Source: Helicostylum pulchrum (lineage: Eukaryota; Mucoromycota; Mucoromycetes; Mucorales; Mucoraceae). From it: 64,000 nt of DNA. The stretch spans positions 434,001 through 498,000 of the forward strand of contig JAIXMO010000007.1 of NCBI GenBank assembly GCA_025677825.1, written 5' to 3'. Below the pieces are notes generated by a model that had not been told where the DNA came from, did no database searches, and was given only the letters and a program-made list of their open reading frames with translations. A program made the position numbers and the translations under genes. Positions within the stretch are counted from its first letter, which is position 1. Every line of letters begins with the position of its first letter. Shown here one piece after another: positions 11,336 through 19,919 of this stretch.

Positions 11336-13108
11336 AAAACATCACCTTATAAAGAATAGTAGTGTAACGATGATATAAGAGGTAGCGGATTAAGACTGAG
11401 TTTTATTAATTGTAATAACTATAACATATATACTACTCTCACAGATGATTTTAAACAGTTGCATTGACCAGCCCATAATGAGTATCGTCTAGATATATCA
11501 AGCTACTATAATTGTAGCTTGACTAGTTACCAAGCGAATATAAAGCAATATATAAAAAGTATACATCAATATAAAAGAAATATGGCGTTGAGCTACATTT
11601 TGAACATTGCTTTAAATATCTGAATTCACTTGAGAAAGTCCTATCCGTAAAATGTTAATTTTTATCTATTCAATTATCTATATGAAGATGACAGTTACCT
11701 TTACTTTATGGATCCAGAAGATAAGCATTTAATAGTAGATGTACACTATAATTTACTACAATAAAACAGGAAACAATGAGCATTTAAAAACCTTTACAAA
11801 AAAAATGAATTGTACATACTTTTTTGACAGAGTGAAGATACTTTATCTACGAACTATAGTTTTTTAATAAGAGAAATTGCAGTGAGTATTCAGTTTATGT
11901 AGAACAAATAAAGAATTGCTAAAAACCATTTTACCAGAATAAATATATTAGGATATTCAATTGCAGAAAAATTGTCCTTCAAAAAATGAAGGACAAATTT
12001 TAAAAAGATAACTAACAAAATAAAAGTTAGTAATTGTCAATAACGCCGACCTTAAGATCATTACGCGTAAAAAGTGTAAACTGAGTTTTAGATTTCACCT
12101 TTTAGTTCTATACTAACCTTCGTTAACGGAGATAACCTTTGTGATTGGGTCTATCCACAACTTAATAATAAAAAAAGATTATATATCGAACACCGACCTT
12201 GAAACAAAATTACTTAAATACAAAAAAAAAGGGTAAAGAAGCAAAGTAACCAAAAGTCACTATTTATGTAAGTCTGAAGATAGTATTTACAGAGCTTCTT
12301 GTTTTGAAATATACTATAAACAAGGTCATTATATACCTTTTATAATTTCCATACTCTACAAAGGGCATTCGTCCTCCATTTCTTTGGCTGTAAAAAATGT
12401 CGGTGGTGGGATAAAAAAGATACTCTGCGCTACATTTGCAGAACCAATGACTTTGGCTAGTTTTTAAAAATAGGACAATAAAATAAACTACAGTTTTCCT
12501 TATCGATTGCTATCTTTGCTTCGAATTAAGTTTATCGCATATAGTTAAGCACGATTAGAGCTTTCTTATAATTGGATATCCTTTGTAAGACACATCTAAA
12601 TTTTCTGTATATGATTCATCCTCAGTTATTTGTACTTGAAATATGCATGTGGCAATAGAATAGAAAACTTGCATAATAGTATCGGGGTTCGATAAAAGCG
12701 AAGGGTGTTGACTACACACCCGAAAATAAAATGTCTAATAAAAATGTCTCACTTTTGGGATATTTAAATGCAACTACAGTTGGAAAAAAAAAGAAGCCTT
12801 TCTTTTTATGCATGAATGTAGATCTCCCATTTATTACTGGATCAGGGCCTAAATTACTCTTTTTGATCGTCCCATAAAATTGTATTGGTAACCATCATGA
12901 GAAAAAGAATATTTTTATTCTTTTGACTCAATTATGCAAACAAAAAATCAAAGTAACAACAGAACAATACCAATCAATAAAAAATAATATGCTTCATCTA
13001 AAAGGTCTGGACCATTTCAACAAATTAATATAAATACAGGATATTGATCGCAGAAGAATTCAATTTTTTTCCTCATCAAATTTAATCTCTCTAAAATTAA
13101 CATTTAAA
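11336..13108. other. gene-poor AT-rich region
   Basis: About 1.8 kb without a frame of coding character on either strand. It lies upstream of the broken LRR-type gene, and part of it may be further decayed copy of that gene. Short matching blocks were not recognisable by eye. The last part is the promoter region of the secreted glycine-rich protein. Confidence 0.5.
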
Positions 13109-13447
13109 ATGAAGAACTATCTTTTCCTAATAGCACTTGTCTGCTTTTTACTTCCAATTCTCTCTGTAACTGCTGCAGAGGAAGCTAACTCCGAAACTGA
13201 CAATCATGATGGTGGCCGTGGTGGTGGTGGTGGTGGTGGTGGCCATGGTGGTGGTCATGGTGGTGGTGGTGGTGGTGGTGGTGGTGGCGGTCATGGTGGC
13301 TGTGGAGGTGGTCATCGCTATGGAGATCGCTGGAATTGGGGCTGCAATACATGCTGGTGTGACCGTAGCGGTACTCATTGTACAAACCGCCGTTGTCATT
13401 ACGTTGACGAAGAACCCAGCCCTTTCCCCACTTCTAGCTCCACATAA
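13109..13447 (+). CDS. secreted Gly-rich protein with pacifastin-like six-cysteine domain
   Basis: 112 residues, single exon. Residues 1-22 form a signal peptide with a leucine-rich core (LFLIALVCFLLPILSVTAA). Residues 35-70 are a Gly/His-rich spacer encoded by a GGT-type trinucleotide repeat. Residues 65-96 carry six cysteines with the spacing C-x13-C-N-T-C-W-C-x3-G-x2-C-T-x3-C. This closely follows the pacifastin light-chain inhibitor signature (C-x9-12-C-N-x-C-x-C-x2-3-G-x3-6-C-T-x3-C), known mainly from arthropod serine-protease inhibitors. A short Pro/Ser tail follows. The first spacing is one longer and the G-C spacing one shorter than the classical rule. A secreted protease inhibitor is therefore a reasonable hypothesis, not a proven function. 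Confidence 0.7.
   Translation: MKNYLFLIALVCFLLPILSVTAAEEANSETDNHDGGRGGGGGGGGHGGGHGGGGGGGGGGGHGGCGGGHRYGDRWNWGCNTCWCDRSGTHCTNRRCHYVDEEPSPFPTSSST
13210..13310 (+). repeat. GGT-type trinucleotide repeat coding poly-Gly
   Basis: Imperfect (GGT/GGC)n interrupted by CAT, inside the secreted protein gene. It encodes the Gly/His linker, and its length is likely to vary between strains. Confidence 0.8.
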
Positions 13448-13904
13448 TTACTTTTTTGTAAAATAATGTCTCTGTAAATAGTCTCCACTTTTTTATTTTC
13501 TCCTTTTCCTCAAAAAATTACATATAACCTTTAATAAAAAAAAGTTCAAAATTTTTATTTTATTTTTTCTTAGTTAACTGAGACGGTATTAATTGTAAGT
13601 TCCAGACATATTTAGGTGATCGAGAACTTTAATTGGATGTGTTGTTGCACTTTGCAATAGACAATTGTGTTATCGTTTGTGGTTCATTTTGCTCTAACAA
13701 AAATCATTCGAGTTATTCCTACAGTGGACTCAAACTTCATCGTTCTGTTGTGTTATCAAACACAGCGTTTGTTTGAATATTTACTTTCCAAATCATTTTT
13801 ACCCACCATCGCGCGCAAATGATTTTTTTTTTACAAAGGATATGATTTGTTTATTATTTATAAAAGTAAAAAAAAAAAAAAAAAATGCTCTTCTCTCTCT
13901 CTCT
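13448..13904. other. intergenic between convergent genes
   Basis: 3' regions of the plus-strand secreted-protein gene and the minus-strand CHMP5 gene, with poly-A/T runs. No gene is seen. Confidence 0.5.
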
Positions 13905-14953
13905 TTATGCTTTCATGGGAGTTTCTGCTGCGACTGGTAAACCAAATTCGTCCAATTTGACATCATAGTGCTGTATTTTTAAAAAAAAATATTAGTATAA
14001 AAAAACTGCATAATAAATAAAGAGAACACGTTACTTGTTTAGGGTCAGTTTCCGCTGCCTTTGGAAGATCGACTTCATCTTCTTGCAAATAAGATGGAAT
14101 ATCCTCATCTTCAAATTCTAATTCATCTCCAAGTGCGTCCAATTCTATCTCAAACTTTTAGAACAAAACTATTTTTTTAAGTAAGTTTTTTTTTTTGTAT
14201 ATAATATACCTGCTTCAAGGTCTTCTTCATCAATATCGTCAGGTAAGTTATAAGATCTACCTAAAGTTTCTTGAACTTCATTAGCTTGTTCCATCAAGTC
14301 TTCCATTTCATCTTGCAATTGCTAAAATACGAAACTATTAGTTTTAATTTTGCTCGCTAAAAAAAAGGACTTACATCAATCTTATCCAAGTTGACATTCT
14401 TGTATTGTTTCTTCATTTCCTTATTAGCTGTTTGCATAGCATCAACTGTAGCCATCACATTGCGTAAATTCTCTGTTGTCATTTGTGCTTGTTCCATATT
14501 AAAAGATTGTTGTTGTAAATTATCTCGTTGAGCTTCATACCTATTATAATATACAAGTAAGAAAAGGTGGTTTGTAAAGTAAGAAAAAAGTCTTACAGTT
14601 TCTTTTGTTTCAATACTCTTAAAGCTTTTTGTTGTACAGTTTTCTAAAGAATATTTATCAGTAAGGATTATTTTCTTTCATGTATATATATATATTACCT
14701 TGGCAGGTCCATCTCTCATTTTTTTCAACTGGTCTCGATATCTTGTTAATTCAGCATCGAGCTTTCTTACTTTTACTTCAACTGCATCTACTCTTACATC
14801 AGTCTATTTATACACAATAACAGCAGCAACAAAAAAAGAGCGTTAAAGTAATATTCTACTTGACAAAAAAAAAGTTATGTCTTTTACATTAGATATAGCA
14901 TCGTTTAGTGTAGGTTTGGTAACCTTTTTGCCGGAACCAAAAAGTCTATTCAT
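13905..14953 (-). CDS. VPS60: ESCRT-III associated protein CHMP5 / Vps60 (Snf7 family)
   Basis: Seven exons join in frame to about 223 residues: 14953-14888, 14803-14699, 14642-14596, 14540-14375, 14321-14210, 14144-14035 and 13970-13905. The start [10 protein letters not shown] and the core ([68 protein letters not shown]) match CHMP5/Vps60 almost word for word. The end [10 protein letters not shown] is the conserved C-terminal motif that binds Vta1/LIP5. The protein acts at endosomes in multivesicular-body formation, regulating Vps4. The N-terminal half is basic and helical and the C-terminal half acidic, as usual for ESCRT-III. The usual length (about 219) and all landmarks are present, so the gene looks intact. 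Confidence 0.95.
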
Positions 14954-15256
14954 AATTTAATAGTGTAAAGAGAAAAAAGGTTCTTTTTTTCTTGGCATTA
15001 ACCCGGTCACGTACATATTTTTTTGAAGTGTACCTAGACAAAAAAAAAGGGTGTAAGCATGAATTATGTAATTGGCTTGTCAAAAATGATAACCTTAAAC
15101 TGTGTGGGTAAAAAAAAGACAAAGTAAACAAAAGAGTCAACTGATGACACTAATAAAAAAAAACAAGATATATTCACACACACGCGCGTACATAATAAAT
15201 ACATATACTATATATACATGTAAAGACTTTATTTTTAATAAAAAAAAAAGAGTAAT

Positions 15257-15550
15257 TTATTTAGATGCTTGTTGAATATTTGTAATAGCTTGCTTTTGTT
15301 GACTAGTAGGAAACTTTGGTTTAGAGTTATGCGAGAAACTAGCACCGTTATTACGAAGCCACATAGATTCGGGTTGCTTTCTTGAGGGCCAATCGTGGTC
15401 AACAGTGACAGTGCTAGATCGCCTACGTGCAAGAGCAATGGGTGATGTATCTTCGGTATCGTTTGACATGGAACTTCTGCGGTTAACATAGACTGCTGCT
15501 GCTCCTGCGCCTACTGCACCTAATGAAAAAATTGTACCGGGACCAGGCAT
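15257..15550 (-). CDS. small protein with N-terminal hydrophobic segment, unknown
   Basis: A 97-residue single-exon frame. Residues 5-22 (GTIFSLGAVGAGAAAVYV) form a glycine/alanine-rich hydrophobic helix that could anchor the protein in a membrane. It is followed by an Arg/Ser-rich, apparently disordered region with RRSS and ARRRSS phosphosite-like motifs and a Gln/Ser-rich end. No family is recognised. The position directly upstream of and co-oriented with CHMP5 (about 300 bases apart) has no known meaning. Confidence 0.5.
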   Translation of the reverse strand: MPGPGTIFSLGAVGAGAAAVYVNRRSSMSNDTEDTSPIALARRRSSTVTVDHDWPSRKQPESMWLRNNGASFSHNSKPKFPTSQQKQAITNIQQASK

Positions 15551-15784
15551 AATGTAAGTTTTATTTTTTAAATAGAAAAAGTTGTTAAAGAAAAAAAAAG
15601 CGGAAATATTTTGGTATTTTAGTTTCGCTTATTTATATTTATTTTTTTTTGCATCATGTGGGGTTATTGGTATTTATGCAAAACCTGGTCAATGAGTTTT
15701 TATTATTAATGTGTGTACGTATAAAAATATGGAGGGATGTACAAATGAAAGTAACACACATAAAGGAAATTAATTATATACCAT
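15551..15784. other. short spacer
   Basis: AT-rich spacer between the small membrane-anchored protein gene and the BRCT remnant. No gene is seen. Confidence 0.4.
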
Positions 15785-16510
15785 CTATTTTTCTTTACCG
15801 AGCATGTAATCATCCGTAGCAAGAGCTGGTATAAAATAGCTAGCGTATATTTTAAACATACGTGTGAATATATACTTACATTGGCATTTCTCAAAGGGCT
15901 CAAATAGCCAAGTATCAGTAATCACCGTTTTATTTGTCTTGACTAATTCATCACCAATGATTATATTTGCTTGCTCGGTTAATTTGATAACTGAACCACC
16001 CGCCATTCTAATCATTTCCTCTACAAGTTCTGTGCTGCTGGTAGTAGACAAGACTTGAATAGAAAGTGTAGAAGGCAATAAAAGTTGATGTCTTCTAAAT
16101 TTACTGGGTGAATACCAATCTGATGATAATTCATTACTCTTTTTCATTCTTTTTTCCCCCAAAAAAAAACTTTTTGATCATACCATTTTGGACAAACGTC
16201 CATAAACCATGTAACAGTCCCGTTGTCACTGATTTAGTTCGTCTACTCGCTCCTACTATCAAGTAAAAGAAGTAATTAGTAATAAGACCAAACCAATAAG
16301 AGTTTTTTTTTGCCTAATGCATGTATTGTACTCTGTTACTCCAAAAAAAAAAATTAGTTTTTGCATGAAATGAAACTAGTCCAATTAAAGAAGAAAATAT
16401 TACGTACTCAGTCAAAATGATTGATTAGCTTCTTCGCATTGTTTACGCGTAGGTATCGAAACACTTGTAAGTACAATAACATATTTTGTAGGCTCTGATT
16501 GAATTGTATA
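15785..16510 (-). pseudogene. tandem-BRCT remnant, microcephalin C-terminal type, with premature stop
   Basis: Fragments on the minus strand read like the C-terminal BRCT pair of microcephalin (MCPH1). About 16500-16412 gives SEPTKYVIVLTSVS. A small exon at about 16350-16310 ends in KKTLI. About 16256-16180 gives VGASRRTKSVTTGLLHGLW, the T-H-V-I / R-R-T core of the first C-terminal BRCT. 16162-15785 gives EEMIRMAGGSVIKL, QANIIIGD and TDTWLFEPFEKC, the second BRCT with its tryptophan. The splice phases agree for the exon joins around 16340 and 16256, but the first fragment has an in-frame TGA at 16414-16412. No clean join to the upstream microcephalin-like gene (ends 17012) is seen. It is either the decayed 3' half of that gene or a badly resolved gene model. 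Confidence 0.5.
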
Positions 16511-17011
16511 TATACTAATTACTCTAGTCAAATTACGGTTGTATACCCGTACCAGGGGGTATTTTCGAGTTTTGAATGCTCGTAGGACCTCTCTTTTCAG
16601 GACCTCATTTCTACAGTTGTGACAGTCGAGGCGATATAATTTCTGAGGAAACCAAAGTTCTTGATGCACGGTCAATTTACTTGGCAGATTAAAAAATCGA
16701 AGCCTTTTATTCATAGTACCCATTTTTGTACCGACACCACCATACCACAGGAAAAAGATTATTTTTGAAGGATACACACATAATTATATAAAAGATACTT
16801 GCTCAAGTATGAATTCACAGTTAAAAACGAAAGGAAATAAAAAAAGATAGAATAAATAGTAAATTTAATCATGATAAAAAGGGGGAAATGTGTTTTATCA
16901 TACATCAACGAATGACTAGTTTTTATTATATTTATTGAACTCGATTAATTCATGAGACAAACCCCCTTTTAAGAAATTAATGCGAATAAGATGCAAATAG
17001 ACCATGTCAGT
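16511..17011. other. spacer or unresolved intron/exon region between BRCT parts
   Basis: A minus-strand open frame continues to 16777 but has no BRCT character. The stretch may hold a degenerate linker of the microcephalin-like protein. No other gene is visible. Confidence 0.35.
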
Positions 17012-18295
17012 CTAAAGTATTTTATTAGATGATCTTCCCCCTGACGCAAGCGGACTGTCCAAATTACCGGTTAACCTTCTTCTTCTCTTTAATGGAGAAG
17101 AAACCGAAGATTTTAGAGTGGTATGTATTTCTTCTTCTGTACTTTTTCCAATTGAAAATCTAGCTTTAATTTGTTCCTTCTTCTCTAAGCTTGGTGCATG
17201 CACTGGAATAATACAAGGTTTGTATTTACCGGATTGAAGTGATGCTGGTGATGAAAGTCTAGGTTCTTTTAATTTAATCTCGGCTGGTAACGCGTTTAAT
17301 GGATCTTCGTCGAAATTAGGTCGTAATAACCTTCTCTTGGGTTCTCGATCTTTGTTCTTAAAGTCTCTCGCTTCCCAGCTACAAGTTGAAATGGTCTTTC
17401 TTCGCGATTCAGGTTCTTCTTGTGTGGATCCTTCACTTGATGAAGATACTGAAAACCATTATATTTAATAACCTCTATTTTTTTTTATTTTTTTTTTATT
17501 TTTTATTTTTTTTTTATACTTACGTGATGGTTGTATCAGGTCATTCATTACAAGTGCTCTTACTTTGCCTGGTTCCATTGACTTGCGTCTCTTTTTTCCT
17601 GTTGTCACTAATAAACCCTGTGACTTATCAATCATAAAATCATTTTCAGGTACTCGTTTGTCTTGTCGTTTACAACTTGAAATCCATAGCAAACTAACAA
17701 TAAATACGTTTTTACTCATGGCTTTTTTTAAAGTTGCCGGTGATCCATTCTTAAAGATCAAATGTGTAATTGAATCTATTATTGTAAACACTTGGTTAGG
17801 TTTTTTTTTAATAAATAATAAAAAAGAACTTGCCACTAAATGTTCGTCGAGTCTACATATATATATATATATATATATATAAAAGTATTATAAGAATGAC
17901 AATCTTTTAATTGTTTGTTGGATTTTATTATTTACCTTGGCACCCATCGATTGTAATGCTCTTTCAAAGTTTAATGAAACATCGTCCCCATCCTCAGTTC
18001 TATAAGTAGTCACTTTACTTTCTGCTCAAGAAAAAAAAAAACTTGTTATTTATTACCTGACATCCAAGCAAGCAATCACACCGTCTAATATATTATTTGA
18101 ATTTTTTGGTACTTCGGATAAACTTCTTTGGGGTGTTGGTGTAGGTGTTCGACGAGCAGAAGCAGGCAAAGGATCATTCCTTCTCAAATAGTCCGAAATA
18201 TTTTGCTGCGGTTGTGGTGGTGATTGTTTAGATCGATTTAGTCTAGAGGTTCTAATTGAAGTTAATCGAGAGCTAGAAGAGTTTGATAACACCAT
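17012..18295 (-). CDS. microcephalin (MCPH1)-like protein, N-terminal BRCT domain
   Basis: Five exons join with consistent phases to 341 residues: 18295-18057, 18017-17936, 17852-17837, 17775-17524 and 17448-17012. After a Ser/Arg/Pro-rich, disordered N-terminus comes the BRCT: ILDGVIACLDV, then a variable loop, ALQSMGAKTRRTFNSITHLIF, KNGSPATLKKAM, VFIVSLLWISSCKRQ and RVPENDF. This follows MCPH1 BRCT1 closely (human counterpart: MGAKVSKTFN..VTHVIFKDG...LVSVLWVEKC). Exon 3 is a 16-base micro-exon that supplies TRRTF. The rest is basic and low complexity. MCPH1-type proteins act in DNA-damage response and chromosome condensation. The frame ends at a stop at 17012 without the C-terminal BRCT pair, whose damaged remains lie at 15.8-16.5 kb. 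A Tc1-type element sits about 130 bases upstream of the start. Confidence 0.7.
17859..17880. repeat. (TA)n microsatellite in intron
   Basis: About eleven TA units within the intron between exons 2 and 3 of the microcephalin-like gene, next to the acceptor of the 16-base micro-exon. Confidence 0.8.
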
Positions 18296-18427
18296 GTAAA
18301 AATAAAGAGCTAAAAAGAGGGGTGAAATATAACGAAAAGGGAAACACGGCTTAATTAAAATATCCACACAAAAAAAAATGTGTGTGCACATAAAAAGCAA
18401 GGTCACACGTTACATTTTTTTTTCATA

Positions 18428-19783
18428 CAGGATTTCGCAATTCAAAAATGCCGAGTTAGGAAATGTGATTTTTATTTAATAAATTTTTTCATTTAAACAT
18501 CTGTTAAAAAAACTAATGCTATGATCGGTCCAGCCTTGACAATTATCTTGAAGAATTTGAGTACTAGAGCCACCGCTATGCTGTACTAATTTTGAAGTAG
18601 AAATATCAGGCTCTCTTTTAATTAAACCTTTTAACTTTGAAAAGCATTCCTCTATTGGGTTCAAGAAAGGACTATATGCTGGTAAAAAATGAACTTTATG
18701 TTTTACTTCAAGTTTAAAAAAATCTTTTACAAGGTTAGAGGTGTTAATAGTGGCATTGTCCATTATGAAGTATTGTGGTGCAGTATTGTCTTTATCTAAA
18801 CCTGTAATAATCTGTTTTATAAATTGAAGAAATAATTCGGAATTTGTACCTCCAGGAACTATTTTGGCTGTAACATCTTCAACGCCTTGATAGGATATAG
18901 CTACCAAAATAGTAATGTTTATTGCTCTTTTACTTTTTGTCTTGACTACAGCATCTTCTCCTTTCCTCGACAAGTCTCTTCCGCGAATCAAGTTAGAATT
19001 AAAAGCAGCCTCATCTACAAAGATACAGTGTGTTTTATAGGAAATACCAAGTTCTTGAAACATATTAACGAATTTGAATCTACTTTTAATTGTATCTGGT
19101 GTTTCTTTTTTCTTCTACCGGTTCTGTTCTTTTTAAAGTAAACCCGACTTTGGCATAAATATGTTTATGTACTTGTTGAGGGGATGTTCCTATTTCTTGC
19201 AAATCAGGAAAACGTTCAAGTAGTTTTTCTTTCATAGTTCCAACGGTTAACTGACTGTGTTCGTCCAAAATATTCGTGATATATTCAGTGTGCTCTTATT
19301 TGAGCTTTACATTTGCTGGTATTCTTCCACCTCTAGGCAAATTTTCTAACGTTCCTCTTTCAAGATATCGCTCAATAATACAGTTGACAATGGACCAGTT
19401 TAAATCAAATAACTTTACAATACTTGCTTTACTTTTATCTTCATCCAAAAATTTATTGGCGATTAATTGCTTCATGTGTTCATTAATACGTTTATTATTA
19501 TTTTCTTTTCTCTGTAGAAGATTTAGTATTGGGCTTCTTGGATGTAGCTCTGGAATAATATGACATTATAATATAAGGTATAGCTATAATTCAATAAGTT
19601 AATAGATGATATGAAAAAAATAAAAGAACAACACTTTTAACTTACTTGAGGAGGTATGTACATAATGCATCCGTCATAAATTATCTTTGCGTTATCACGT
19701 TATTTATCTGAGTATTTGTCAATTTGAAATCCCTACAATGTTAAAAAAGTTTTTATTTTAACATTTTTGAATGCGAAATTCGG
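18428..19783 (-). mobile_element. Tc1/mariner (IS630-type) DNA transposon, degenerate but with both ends
   Basis: The element is bounded by imperfect terminal inverted repeats. 18428-18450 reads CAGGATTTCGCAATTCAAAA.. and the reverse complement of 19762-19783 reads CCGAATTTCGCATTCAAAA... Each is flanked outside by TA (18426-18427 and 19784-19785), the target duplication of the Tc1/mariner superfamily. The element is about 1,356 bases. It contains one minus-strand transposase interrupted by a stop and a frame change, so it is no longer autonomous unless helped in trans. It lies between the microcephalin-like gene and the Fanzor relic. Confidence 0.82.
18476..19565 (-). pseudogene. broken Tc1/IS630-type DDE transposase
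   Basis: The N-terminal part (about 19565-19300) reads as helix-turn-helix DNA binding (ASIVKLFDLNWSIVNCIIER, then LPRGGRI). It is followed by an in-frame TAA near 19300. A second part (19268-19086) then continues with TSPQQVHKHIYAKVGFTLKR. A frame change at an A-rich run near 19100 leads into the catalytic part (19063-18476). The DDE residues are visible: IFVDEAAFN (first Asp), IMDNATIN (second Asp) and SPFLNPIEECFSKLK (Glu), with 35 residues between the second Asp and the Glu. The catalytic domain itself is intact in one frame, so decay is recent to moderate. Confidence 0.85.
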
Positions 19784-19919
19784 TATGGGTGGTGATTGTG
19801 AAAGATGTGATTAAACACCCAAGCGAAAAGCTCCCAAAAGAAGAAAACCAATGGGCCAACAAAGGCTGATACTGAAAATAATACGTGCATTAATTAACCA
19901 AAGCGGTATCTTTGACGGA

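Noticed and set aside
12680..12730. GGTTCGA motif suggesting a tRNA T-loop
   Set aside because: No matching acceptor stem, D-loop or anticodon arm could be drawn around it.
13148..13466. Three other long frames across the GGT repeat (poly-Thr, poly-His, poly-Val)
   Set aside because: They are by-products of the trinucleotide repeat. Only the plus-strand frame with the signal peptide and cysteine pattern makes sense.
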